The notes under the pieces were generated by a model that saw only the letters and a program-made list of their open reading frames with translations, did no database searches and had not been told where the DNA came from. The position numbers and the translations under genes are program-made. Shown here piece after piece: positions 1-9,321 of a stretch of 37,123 nucleotides of DNA. The stretch comes from JBGTGT01 sp051439375. Its GTDB lineage: Bacteria > Cyanobacteriota > Cyanobacteriia > Cyanobacteriales > Microcystaceae. Position 1 is the first letter of the stretch; every line of letters begins with the position of its first letter. Location of the stretch: the NCBI GenBank assembly GCA_051439375.1, contig JBFRWB010000161.1, positions 1 to 37,123 on the forward strand, given 5' to 3'.

Positions 1-1
1 T

Positions 2-3000
2 CTTTTACCAGAAGATAATGAAGTAGAATCTTTAAATCAATGTTTACGCTCTCACCATGACCTCAGTTTAGTGAAAATTACCCCGGCTCATTTAGAAATT
101 CTTAATCAATCAATTCCCCATCAAGAAATGAGCAATCAAACAAATGCTTTTATTTTAGGAGGGGAAGCATTATTAGGAAATCAAGTTGAACCTTGGACAA
201 AAAATGCACCTGAAACGAGAATTATTAATGAATATGGACCCACTGAAACAGTCGTCGGATGTTGCATTTATGAAGTTGATTCTTCAACGGATTTATCTCA
301 AGCAATCTTGATTGGTCGCCCAATTGATAACACGACACTCTACATTCTAGACTCCCATTTAAACCCCGTCCCTGTCGGAGTATATGGAGAACTGCACATA
401 GGAGGAGACGGATTAGCCCGAGGATACCTAAAGAGACCCGAATTAACCGCCGAAAAATTCATCATTAACCCATTTGACCCAAATAAACAGACAAAACTGT
501 ACAAAACAGGAGACTTATGCCGTTATCTTCCCGACGGAAACATAGAATATATAGGAAGAATAGATCATCAAGTAAAAATCCGAGGATTTAGAATCGAACT
601 AGGAGAAATAGAATCACTCCTTAGCAGTCATCCTGATATAAGAGAAAACGTTGTTATAGCCAAAGAAGACCAAGGAAACCAACGATTAGTCGCCTATATC
701 GTCTCAGACACCCCAGAAATAACCAAAAAACTCCGAGAATATCTCAAGACTCAACTTCCAGAGTACATGATACCCAGTGCCTTTGTCCTACTAGAAAACC
801 TTCCCCTCACACCCAACGGAAAAATAGACAGAAAAGCCTTACCCACCCCAGACTTTAGCAACACAAACCGAGACAACTTCATCCCTCCTAGTACCCCAAC
901 CCAACAGATATTAGCCAGTATATGGCAGACTACCCTAAAAATAGAACAAATAAGCCTAAATGATAACTTCTTTGAACTAGGCGGTCACTCCCTTTTAGCA
1001 ACACAAATAATCTCCCGTATCCGAGAAACATTTAGTTTAGACCTACCCATTCGTAGCTTATTTGAACATCCCACCCTAGAACAACTCTCTCAACAAATAG
1101 AAACCAGCCAACAAACAGAAATCACCCCCATTCTTCCCGTCAGTAGAGAAGGAAACCTACCCCTATCCTACGCACAACAAAGACTCTGGTTCTTAGACCA
1201 ACTAGAAGGAGAAAACGCCACCTACAACATACCTGCGGCCATCCAACTAACAGGAAACCTCAACATCCAAGCATTAGAAAACAGTCTGAACGACATAGTA
1301 GAAAGACATGAAAGCTTAAGAACAAGATTTACCAGTATAGAAGGAGAAGCCATTCAAATAATCGAGTCAGAACGAACAATTAACCTAGAAATCATCAACC
1401 TAGAGACCTTAGAAGAAACCCAGAAACAACAACAAAAACAAACCCTAATCAACCATGAAGCCAGTCTGCCATTTAACCTAGCCAACGACCCACTTATCAG
1501 AAGCAAACTCATTAAACTAGATAACAACAATCACATCCTACTCATAACCATGCACCACATTATATCTGATGGGTGGTCAATGGGAATTTTCGTAGAAGAA
1601 CTCAGTCAACTATACAGAGGATACGTTCAAGAAAAAGACATACAACTAGACCCCTTAGCCATACAATACGCCGACTTTGCAGCATGGCAAAGAGAATGGA
1701 TAGAAAATCAAGAAGGGATAAAGCAACTGGACTACTGGCAAAAACAACTGAATAATGCACCTCAGCTAATTAATGTACCAACAGATTATCCTCGACCTAA
1801 AATCCAGAGTTTTCGGGGAGCAACCTATCAACGCCTGATTCCAGAAACCCTAATGAGTAGGCTGAAGAAATTGAGTCAAGAACAAGAGACAACCTTATTT
1901 GTTACCTTCTTAACAGCACTAAAGCTTTTACTTTTTAAGTGGACACAACAAAAAGATTTGATAGTCGGGACAGTGATTGCAGGGCGTAATCGTATAGAAA
2001 TTGAACCCCTAATCGGCTGTTTTATGAACTTTCTGGCTTTAAGAAGTAAAATAAATGAAGAAATAACAATCATAGATGTTTTGCAACAAGAAAATCAAAT
2101 CGTTCTTGACGCTTATACAAACCAAGATTATCCCTTTGAGAAAGTTGTAGAAGTAATTAACCCTGAAAGAAACATAAGTTATAATTCAATTTATAATATT
2201 GCCCTATTGCTCCAGAATTTTCCTCGTTCTCCTTTATTTGGGGATGATTTAGAAGTAACTCCAATAGAAGGGGAAAGAGAGATAGCCCTTCTTGATCAGA
2301 GATGGGAGATTTTTGAAGACAATCAACAAACTTTTTTACAGTGCGAATACAGCACCGACTTATTCAAAGAAAGTACCATCAAAGCGTTAGTAGAGAACTA
2401 TGTAGAGATATTACAGAAAATTCTTGATAATCCCCAAGCAAAAATAGGAGATATAGAAATTCATCAAAGCTTAAAAGAGCAAATTAAAAATGCTCAAGAA
2501 CGAGATAAAAAGCAATCTATTGTCATAACTTCTACCTTTACTATAGAACCAATAGAAAGCTCACTAAGCTACTGGCTGAAAAAACTAAATCTACCATCAG
2601 AGATAGAATTAACTGCTTATAATCAAGTATTTCAAGAAATTCTGAACCCAGATAGCCAACTTAATCAAAATACAGACGGGGTCAACCTCATCTTAATTCG
2701 ACCTGAAGATTGGTTAAGATTTGCCGAAATAGATGAGAGTAAAGATGAAGATTGGCAAATGAAACTAAGACAGAATAGCCAAGATTTAATTGATGCTCTA
2801 CAACAACATCATTCTCACCTAAAAGTCCCTCTAATTTTAGTGATTTGTCCGACTTCACCTAACTTAAGCAAAGACAAACAACAGGTTATTCATCGAATAG
2901 AGAAAATATTAATGGCTCAACTCAAATCATTTAACCGCATTCATATTATATCTTCAGATAATATTCAAAATAACTATCCTGTATCAGATTACTACGATGT

Positions 3001-5398
3001 AAATCGAGACGAAATAGGACATATTCCTTACACCGAAACCTACTACACAGCATTAGGAACAGCTATTGCACGGAAAATTTATGCCCTCCAATTATCTCCT
3101 TATAAAGTCATTGTTTTAGACTGTGACAATACTTTATGGACAGGTATATGTGGAGAAGATGGCGCACAAGGAATTATGATTGATTCAAACCGACAAAGCT
3201 TACAAGAATTATTAGTAGAACAACAAAAAGCAGGAAAATTATTATGTTTATGTAGTAAAAACCAAGAAGAAGATGTATGGGCAGTATTTGAGGAACATCC
3301 TAAAATGCCATTACAAAAAGAGTATTTAGTTGACTGGAAAATTAACTGGCAAGCCAAATCAGAAAATATCAAAGCCTTAGCCAAAGACTTAAACTTAGGA
3401 TTGGATAGCTTTATTTTTCTGGATGATAACCCTATAGAATGTGCAGAAGTCAGAGCCAATTGTCCCGAAGTCTTAACCTTACAAGTACCCGAAAACCCCC
3501 AAGAAATTCCCCAATGGCTAAAACATATTTGGGCATTTGATATTGTACAAACCACAGCAGAAGACAAAAAACGAACCCAGATGTACCGTCAACAGGTAGA
3601 AAGGGAACAACTAAAACGAGAAAGCTTAACGTTTGGGGATTTTCTGAACAGTTTAAATCTAGATATTCAGATTCAGCCCATTAGCACCCAAAACTTACCG
3701 AGAGTATCTCAACTAACCTACCGAACGAATCAATTTAACCTTAGCACCATTCGACGAAGCGAAGGAGACATGGAACAATTATTAGATAGTGGAGAATTAG
3801 AGGGTCGAATGGTTACCGTAAAAGACAGATTTGGCGACTATGGCTTAGTCGGTGTCATGTTATTTAAGTATGATGAAATAACCTTAACCATCGATACTTT
3901 TTTACTGAGTTGTAGAGTATTAGGAAAAACCGTTGAGTATGAAATGATGAAATATTTAGGGAACTTGGCACAAGAAAGGAATTTAAGTGAAGTGGTTGCG
4001 CCTTACTATCGAACCGCAAAAAACCAACCGATACTAGACTTTTTAAACAAAATTAATCCTAATAATCAAGAAGCCATTGAACAAGGATTATTATTTGAGT
4101 TTACAGTGGAAACTTTATCTAACCTTAAATTTACCTCAGATGAGAAAACTAAGCTATCAGGAACATCAAAAGGAACAGATAGTTCCCCCAAAGTAGGGAT
4201 TAAAGCCCCTTGGCAACTGATAACAGAAATTGCGACAGAGTTAGCTAATCCTGTTAATATCCGCCAAGAAATTGAGGCTAAACAACAGCATATCCGTTCT
4301 CAAACAAGGGGTGAATATGTTGCCCCTCGTAACAAAGTTGAACAGCAACTAGTCGTTATTTGGCAGGAGGTGTTAAGACTAGATCAAGTTGGAATTTATG
4401 ATGACTTTTTTGAATTAGGTGGACATTCCCTATTAGCCGTTCGATTGATATCAGAAGTTCAAAAAGAATTCAATTACAATCTTCCCTTAGCCACACTTTT
4501 TCAGCACCCCACTATTGAGCAATTTGCTTCCTTGTTAAAAACAGATAGCCTTTCAGTTTCTTGGTCATCCCTTGTTCCCATTCAAACTCAAGGTTATAAA
4601 CCGCCTTTTTTCTGTGTTCCGGGAGCCGGTGGTAATGTACTCTATTTTTATGAATTAGCACGCTGTTTAGGTAAAGAACGCCCTTTTTATGGATTACAAG
4701 CTGTTGGTTTAGATGGCGAATCTACACCTCATACTACTGTAGAAGCAATGGCCAAACATTATGTTGAATTGATTCAATCAGTACAGTCTCAAGGTCCCTA
4801 TTACTTAGGTGGTCATTCTTTCGGAGGACCAGTAGTTTTTGAAATAGCACAGCAATTACAGAAACAAGGCGAATCAGTTGCTTTGGTTGCTATGTTAGAT
4901 AGCTATGCACCTCAAAATAGTCAAGATGAAAGAGAAATAGAGGAACATGATGACGTATATTGGCTATGCGCTCTTATTGGGACGGTAAAAGCTTTAATGC
5001 AGCTTAAACAAGATACAATTGAAGAAGAAAAGCAATTGCGAAATTTGTCTTCAGAAGAACAACTTCTTTATGTACAAAGCTATCTTGAACAAGCTAATTT
5101 AATTGCTCCTAACGGAGATATTAATCAAGTTCAGGCACTTTTTAATATCTATAAGATGAATCACCAAATGGTGTATCAACCTCAGTTTTCTATTCCTACT
5201 AATATAGTCGTTTTTCGAGCGATGGAATCTGAGATAGAGGAACAAGACCCTTATTTGGGGTGGCGACAATGGGCAACTGAATCGATTAAAGTTCATACTA
5301 TACCCGGCGATCATATCTCTCTGATGTTACCTCCCCATGTTCAGGTTTTAGCTGATTACTTAAATCAGAGTATGGAGGAGACTACTTTAGATGCTTAG
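2..5398 (+). CDS. Non-ribosomal peptide synthetase, 3' part: A(partial)-PCP-C-FkbH-PCP-TE
   Basis: The reading frame is open from base 2, so the gene begins upstream; the GTG at 71 lies inside the adenylation domain and is not a start. Domains in order: C-terminal half of an A domain (core NEYGPTE near 227, the TGD and IRGFRIELGEIE cores near 510-600, NGKIDRKALP near 820); carrier protein with GGHS (Ser near 988); condensation domain about 1150-2480 with HHIISDG at 1553-1573; an FkbH/HAD-type domain about 2550-4100 with DCDNT at 3119-3133; second carrier protein (GGHS near 4425); type I thioesterase about 4590-5390 with GGHSFGG (Ser 4817-4819). FkbH domains of this kind load a glyceryl unit from 1,3-bisphosphoglycerate onto a carrier protein. 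The last module therefore looks built to add glycerate and then release the product. Substrate of the upstream A domain cannot be read because part of its pocket is outside the window. No HIP1 site lies in the gene. Confidence 0.93.
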   Translation, partial: LLPEDNEVESLNQCLRSHHDLSLVKITPAHLEILNQSIPHQEMSNQTNAFILGGEALLGNQVEPWTKNAPETRIINEYGPTETVVGCCIYEVDSSTDLSQAILIGRPIDNTTLYILDSHLNPVPVGVYGELHIGGDGLARGYLKRPELTAEKFIINPFDPNKQTKLYKTGDLCRYLPDGNIEYIGRIDHQVKIRGFRIELGEIESLLSSHPDIRENVVIAKEDQGNQRLVAYIVSDTPEITKKLREYLKTQLPEYMIPSAFVLLENLPLTPNGKIDRKALPTPDFSNTNRDNFIPPSTPTQQILASIWQTTLKIEQISLNDNFFELGGHSLLATQIISRIRETFSLDLPIRSLFEHPTLEQLSQQIETSQQTEITPILPVSREGNLPLSYAQQRLWFLDQLEGENATYNIPAAIQLTGNLNIQALENSLNDIVERHESLRTRFTSIEGEAIQIIESERTINLEIINLETLEETQKQQQKQTLINHEASLPFNLANDPLIRSKLIKLDNNNHILLITMHHIISDGWSMGIFVEELSQLYRGYVQEKDIQLDPLAIQYADFAAWQREWIENQEGIKQLDYWQKQLNNAPQLINVPTDYPRPKIQSFRGATYQRLIPETLMSRLKKLSQEQETTLFVTFLTALKLLLFKWTQQKDLIVGTVIAGRNRIEIEPLIGCFMNFLALRSKINEEITIIDVLQQENQIVLDAYTNQDYPFEKVVEVINPERNISYNSIYNIALLLQNFPRSPLFGDDLEVTPIEGEREIALLDQRWEIFEDNQQTFLQCEYSTDLFKESTIKALVENYVEILQKILDNPQAKIGDIEIHQSLKEQIKNAQERDKKQSIVITSTFTIEPIESSLSYWLKKLNLPSEIELTAYNQVFQEILNPDSQLNQNTDGVNLILIRPEDWLRFAEIDESKDEDWQMKLRQNSQDLIDALQQHHSHLKVPLILVICPTSPNLSKDKQQVIHRIEKILMAQLKSFNRIHIISSDNIQNNYPVSDYYDVNRDEIGHIPYTETYYTALGTAIARKIYALQLSPYKVIVLDCDNTLWTGICGEDGAQGIMIDSNRQSLQELLVEQQKAGKLLCLCSKNQEEDVWAVFEEHPKMPLQKEYLVDWKINWQAKSENIKALAKDLNLGLDSFIFLDDNPIECAEVRANCPEVLTLQVPENPQEIPQWLKHIWAFDIVQTTAEDKKRTQMYRQQVEREQLKRESLTFGDFLNSLNLDIQIQPISTQNLPRVSQLTYRTNQFNLSTIRRSEGDMEQLLDSGELEGRMVTVKDRFGDYGLVGVMLFKYDEITLTIDTFLLSCRVLGKTVEYEMMKYLGNLAQERNLSEVVAPYYRTAKNQPILDFLNKINPNNQEAIEQGLLFEFTVETLSNLKFTSDEKTKLSGTSKGTDSSPKVGIKAPWQLITEIATELANPVNIRQEIEAKQQHIRSQTRGEYVAPRNKVEQQLVVIWQEVLRLDQVGIYDDFFELGGHSLLAVRLISEVQKEFNYNLPLATLFQHPTIEQFASLLKTDSLSVSWSSLVPIQTQGYKPPFFCVPGAGGNVLYFYELARCLGKERPFYGLQAVGLDGESTPHTTVEAMAKHYVELIQSVQSQGPYYLGGHSFGGPVVFEIAQQLQKQGESVALVAMLDSYAPQNSQDEREIEEHDDVYWLCALIGTVKALMQLKQDTIEEEKQLRNLSSEEQLLYVQSYLEQANLIAPNGDINQVQALFNIYKMNHQMVYQPQFSIPTNIVVFRAMESEIEEQDPYLGWRQWATESIKVHTIPGDHISLMLPPHVQVLADYLNQSMEETTLDA

Positions 5399-5476
5399 TC
5401 ACTTAAAATATGTAAAATAGATGATAAATCTTACTCTAATATATATCTCTGATATCCTTTTTTCATAAGATCCCCT

Positions 5477-7459
5477 ATGCTAATTTCTCTCGATGAATTT
5501 GATGTCATTATAAAAAAATGTCAGACGAGCGTTGTCGGTAAACAGTTACCAAACGCTCTTTATGTTCATCAAACAGCATTACCTTCTCTAGATAAAACCT
5601 TGCAATTCTACGAAGAAAAAGCACGGCTTACCCCTCAAGTGACCGACGCAACTATCGTCAAATTTAGTACCGATAAACCTAAAATTTCTTACCTATTTTA
5701 CCCTGATTTTATTACTAATCCTCATCCTGCTTTAACGCTTAGTATTATTGTTGATCTAATGCTAGAAACGGTTAAATTTTGGGATTACAGCGATATTCAT
5801 AACCCTCCGATTCTCCATCGCAAAGAAACTTTTATTGCTCCTGAATCTCCTTACTACGAACGATTCAAACATCTGAGCTTTATTGAAGAAAAATTGGGAC
5901 TTCTCGATAATTCTCGTTATATTGGAACACGTCAAGACTGGGAAAACCGCTTAAGCCGCTATCATTTAACCTTTATTGACCATTATTTAGCCTGTCATTT
6001 ACCCATTGGTAATAAAAGTTTTAAAGTAGAAATAGACCGTCATAAGGCTGCAATTCTCCGTACCAGTTTATCGCGTCCCGTTCGTTTGGCTATGGATACA
6101 GAACTATTTACTTCCTCTGAAACGACCTTTTTTGATTACGGGTGTGGACATGGGGGAGATATAGAACGCATTGCTGGACAAGGATACAAAAGTGCAGGAT
6201 ATGACCCTTATTATCGCCCTAATGACCCCTTAATTGCCTCGGATATTGTCAATTTAGGCTACGTTATTAATGTCATTGAAGACTTACAAGAACGACGGGA
6301 AGCACTATTAGCAGCGTGGAAATTAACCCGTTATGTTTTAATCGTATCAGCACAGGTGCTAATTAACGATCGCACGCAAGGGTTAGTCGTCTATGGAGAT
6401 GGTGTCATTACCAGTCGTAACACTTTTCAAAAATACTATGAGCAGGAAGAGTTAAAGACTTACATTGACCAAGTTTTAGAATGTGATTCAATCCCAGTAG
6501 GATTAGGGGTTTATTTGGTATTTAAGGATGAAAATAAAGCACAAGACTTTCGCCTCTCCCGTTATCATTCTTCTGCCAAAACACCTCGCATTTACCATAA
6601 TTTACCAAAATTTGAAGATCACGAGCAATTATTAACGCCATTGATGGAATTTTACACCCAAAGGGGACGACTTCCCGTTAAAGGGGAATTTTCCACAGAA
6701 GAGGAAATAAAAGCTGAATTTGGCACATTTCGACGGGCATTTAAGGTAATTTTACAGGTGACAGAAAAAAAAGATTGGGATGCGATCGCAGATAAACGCA
6801 GCCAAGATATCTTATTGTACCTTGCTTTAAGTCATTTTAGTCATAGACCTAGTGTGAGAAAGCTTCCTGCGCCGTTAAAAGCAGATATTCGGGTATTTTT
6901 TGGTAGTTATCAACAAGCGTGTAGCGTTGCTGATTTAATGCTGTGCAGTTTACGAGATTTGAAGAATATCGCTAAACTCTGTCTAATGAGTCCAGTCGGT
7001 AAAAAACTCAATAATTCTTTATTAGTTCACCTGAGTGCATTGGATGATCTTGCGTTAATGTTACGTTTATACGAAGGGTGTGCGAGTCAAGGGATTGGAC
7101 GGTTAGAGGAGGCTAATGTGGTACGATTATTCTTTAATCAGGCCAAAATTGCCTATTTATATTATCCTGATTTTGATGTTGATCCTCACCCAACATTACA
7201 TACTAAAATGATGATTTATATGGGGAAAGCAACGGTCTCTTATCAAGATTATACCTGTGAACCTAACCCTCCTGTTCTGCATGAAAAAGATCAATTAGTG
7301 ACACCTGATTATCATTTATATAACACCTTTCATCAACTGAGCAAACAGGAAAGAGAGTTAGGGTTATTAGCTGATTATAAGGCGATTAGTTTGCGTCAAG
7401 GTTGGCTATCTTGTTTAAAGAAACATGGAATTAAACTAAAAGGACATAAGATAATATAG
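5477..7459 (+). CDS. Putative SAM methyltransferase of the DNA-phosphorothioation-associated family, with duplicated flanking domain
   Basis: 660 residues. The centre (about 185-480) carries a methyltransferase signature: RHKAAILRTSLSRPVRLAM, then FFDYGCGHGGD (glycine-rich SAM loop at 222-228) and NLGYVINVIED. This resembles the family called DNA phosphorothioation-associated putative methyltransferase, from memory of that family. Residues 20-165 and 507-660 are two copies of the same domain, sharing VGKxL, the YPDF-xx-xPHP-x-L block, NPPxLH and ExxLGLL at matching spacing. In the family as I recall it only one copy, C-terminal, is usual. There are no dnd/dpt genes in the window, so the gene is an orphan here. 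It starts 78 nt after the NRPS on the same strand, but nothing links it to peptide tailoring. Function unproven. Confidence 0.7.
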   Translation: MLISLDEFDVIIKKCQTSVVGKQLPNALYVHQTALPSLDKTLQFYEEKARLTPQVTDATIVKFSTDKPKISYLFYPDFITNPHPALTLSIIVDLMLETVKFWDYSDIHNPPILHRKETFIAPESPYYERFKHLSFIEEKLGLLDNSRYIGTRQDWENRLSRYHLTFIDHYLACHLPIGNKSFKVEIDRHKAAILRTSLSRPVRLAMDTELFTSSETTFFDYGCGHGGDIERIAGQGYKSAGYDPYYRPNDPLIASDIVNLGYVINVIEDLQERREALLAAWKLTRYVLIVSAQVLINDRTQGLVVYGDGVITSRNTFQKYYEQEELKTYIDQVLECDSIPVGLGVYLVFKDENKAQDFRLSRYHSSAKTPRIYHNLPKFEDHEQLLTPLMEFYTQRGRLPVKGEFSTEEEIKAEFGTFRRAFKVILQVTEKKDWDAIADKRSQDILLYLALSHFSHRPSVRKLPAPLKADIRVFFGSYQQACSVADLMLCSLRDLKNIAKLCLMSPVGKKLNNSLLVHLSALDDLALMLRLYEGCASQGIGRLEEANVVRLFFNQAKIAYLYYPDFDVDPHPTLHTKMMIYMGKATVSYQDYTCEPNPPVLHEKDQLVTPDYHLYNTFHQLSKQERELGLLADYKAISLRQGWLSCLKKHGIKLKGHKII

Positions 7460-7580
7460 TGTTTCCCAGACTCATGGGGTACACCACAATTATCTGAACA
7501 TCTGCCTTCTGCCTCAAGCGATTAACTCAACTCTGTACCTCACAACGGGAGAGAATTGCTATAAACGGCTACAATGATTA

Positions 7581-8312
7581 TTAAGAAACAGGCAAATCGA
7601 ATAAAACCTGAGTCATATACTTGTCCGCCCACTCGTTACCAAATGCTTTTTCCAATACACGGCGAGTTTTATCATTTTGTTGCTGTTGTGTGCAATAATA
7701 ACGCTGACCCGTCAAATTAGCTTCAACCTGCTCAACACAGACGGGTTGCGCTTCATTAATCAACCGACAATGAACGCCTAAAATATCCTTTACCCATTGG
7801 AGAAAAGCTTTTTCCTCTGAGGGCGAATTAGGACGCACAAATAGGCAAAATGGAGAGAAAATACGCCCCCATTCGGGTAATTGACGATCTTCACTAAAAT
7901 CAGGCCTTTCTAACGCAGAAAGAGCTTCTGTATAAGCATTAGGTAAACAAAACTCAGGATTAGAAGGAGATAAATCTGCGATCGCTGCACTGATCCCTTT
8001 TGGCCCTGCCACAATATCACAACCAAAGAGGGGTAAGGAATAGTCAGGCTTAGGAAACATAACACAATGAAGAATATCTAAGTAACTTCCCACTTTTGCT
8101 AATTCTAAGTGTAGTTTCCGCAGTTGAGGTGTTTGATAACATCGATTTTCAATGACTAATTTTTCCCCTTCTAACTTTCCCTCCACATAGCCAAATTCAT
8201 CAGGGAGTTGGTAAGGCGAAATCGCCAAATTTTCCTGCCATGACTGGATAATTAGGTCGGCTAACTCTCTAATTAGGGGATGAAGACTTTCGTTGATAGA
8301 AACACTTGACAT
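7581..8312 (-). CDS. pcyA: Phycocyanobilin:ferredoxin oxidoreductase PcyA
   Basis: 243 residues, the usual PcyA length. The enzyme reduces biliverdin IX-alpha to phycocyanobilin with four electrons from ferredoxin, giving the chromophore of phycobilisomes and phytochromes. The conserved core KLVIENRCYQTPQ, LHLELAKVG, LDILHCVMFP and LPLFGCDIVAG is intact. By offset from the Synechocystis protein, the catalytic residues Glu76, His88 and Asp105 correspond to Glu70, His82 and Asp99 here, all present. The start lies 19 nt after the ccmK4 stop on the same strand, so it may be transcribed with ccmK3-ccmK4. Confidence 0.95.
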   Translation of the reverse strand: MSSVSINESLHPLIRELADLIIQSWQENLAISPYQLPDEFGYVEGKLEGEKLVIENRCYQTPQLRKLHLELAKVGSYLDILHCVMFPKPDYSLPLFGCDIVAGPKGISAAIADLSPSNPEFCLPNAYTEALSALERPDFSEDRQLPEWGRIFSPFCLFVRPNSPSEEKAFLQWVKDILGVHCRLINEAQPVCVEQVEANLTGQRYYCTQQQQNDKTRRVLEKAFGNEWADKYMTQVLFDLPVS

Positions 8313-8331
8313 TCTACTTAATTTTTAAAGA

Positions 8332-8682
8332 TTAGGGGCGTAAGCTAGATAAGGCTATACCATCTGCTTGGGCGCGGAAGGTTGCAACGGATTCGTTATA
8401 ATCAATCGGTAAGACAGCTACTACATTGTCATGGGGACGGGGAATAATAACCCATGTTTCTAGGGTAGCTCCTTCAGTTTTTCCAATGGCATCAATACCA
8501 GCATCAATAGCTGTTTTAACCTCTTGTACATCTCCACGAACATTTAGGGTAAACCGTGCGCTTCCTGCTCGAATATATCCCACAATGGTGATTCTTCCTG
8601 CTTTTACCATCGCATCGGCGGCGGCTAATATTCCGGGAAATCCTTTGCTTTCGATTGAGCCAACGGCCTGTTGTGCGGGCAT
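8332..8682 (-). CDS. ccmK4: Carboxysome shell protein CcmK4 (single BMC domain)
   Basis: 116 residues, one bacterial microcompartment domain that forms hexameric shell tiles. Visible features are QAVGSIESKGFPGILAAADAM at the N terminus, the pore-loop region GYIRAGSARF, and EVKTAIDAGIDA. The C-terminal tail beyond the fold (about residues 95-116) fits the CcmK4 class rather than CcmK1/K2. The ATG at 8682 is preceded by AGGAG at good spacing. It lies 139 nt downstream of ccmK3, the standard satellite pair kept apart from the main ccmKLMN cluster; pcyA follows directly. Confidence 0.92.
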   Translation of the reverse strand: MPAQQAVGSIESKGFPGILAAADAMVKAGRITIVGYIRAGSARFTLNVRGDVQEVKTAIDAGIDAIGKTEGATLETWVIIPRPHDNVVAVLPIDYNESVATFRAQADGIALSSLRP

Positions 8683-8821
8683 TCTGTGAACTCCTAAAAG
8701 ATTAATGATTAAATAAATAATTGATGATCGTCAATGATGATCTTTCAATCTTTAAATATACGGGAAAAGGGGGACAGATCGCTAGGGTTGCTGGATTGTG
8801 GAAACCGATTATTTAAAGCAC

Positions 8822-9130
8822 TCAGGTGCGGAATTCTTCTACTTCTGGCGTATAGTCAACAGGAAGCACCGCCAAGAGATTTTCTGGAGGGTTAGGAATC
8901 GTATAATGACTGACCACATTACCACCATACCCTTTAACGGCTGCTTCTAATCCCGCATCCATCGCTTGCTTCACTTCAGAGACTGTACCACGGACAGCAA
9001 CGACAAATTCACCCCGTTCCGCTTTATCAAAATAAACTAGGGTAACTCTTCCCCCTTTTACCATGGCATCAGCGGCTGCTAATACGTGGGGGAAACCAAG
9101 GGTTTGAATGACACCAACGGCTTGAGGCAT
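8822..9130 (-). CDS. ccmK3: Carboxysome shell protein CcmK3 (single BMC domain)
   Basis: 102 residues, a minor carboxysome shell subunit of the BMC family. It has PQAVGVIQTLGFPHVLAAADAM and a divergent, charged pore-loop segment YFDKAERGEFVV in place of the small-residue pore loop of CcmK1/K2/K4. That substitution is the mark of CcmK3, which is reported to assemble with CcmK4 into mixed hexamers rather than by itself. It is first in the minus-strand series ccmK3-ccmK4-pcyA, with about 190 nt to the divergent gene at 9322. No clear Shine-Dalgarno sequence is seen. Confidence 0.9.
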   Translation of the reverse strand: MPQAVGVIQTLGFPHVLAAADAMVKGGRVTLVYFDKAERGEFVVAVRGTVSEVKQAMDAGLEAAVKGYGGNVVSHYTIPNPPENLLAVLPVDYTPEVEEFRT

Positions 9131-9321
9131 AAGAACAAACTCTATTCATGTATTTTTACATTGTAGGTCGTTTTGGCGTTCTTTTCTCATTTGCTCTTCT
9201 CCCAAATTCTATTCAGGTAATTTATGCAGAACTAGCCCGCTTTGTATAGTAAATATTTGTACAATAGAGCATTAACTCTTTTACTCATCGTCTGTTCCCT
9301 AAAACTAAAAATTAGAAAGCA

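Noticed and set aside
3100..3567. 155-codon minus-strand frame in the NRPS
   Set aside because: Antisense to the FkbH domain; Cys- and Ser-rich composition typical of a shadow frame.
8426..8689. Plus-strand open frame over ccmK4
   Set aside because: Antisense shadow of a well-supported carboxysome gene.
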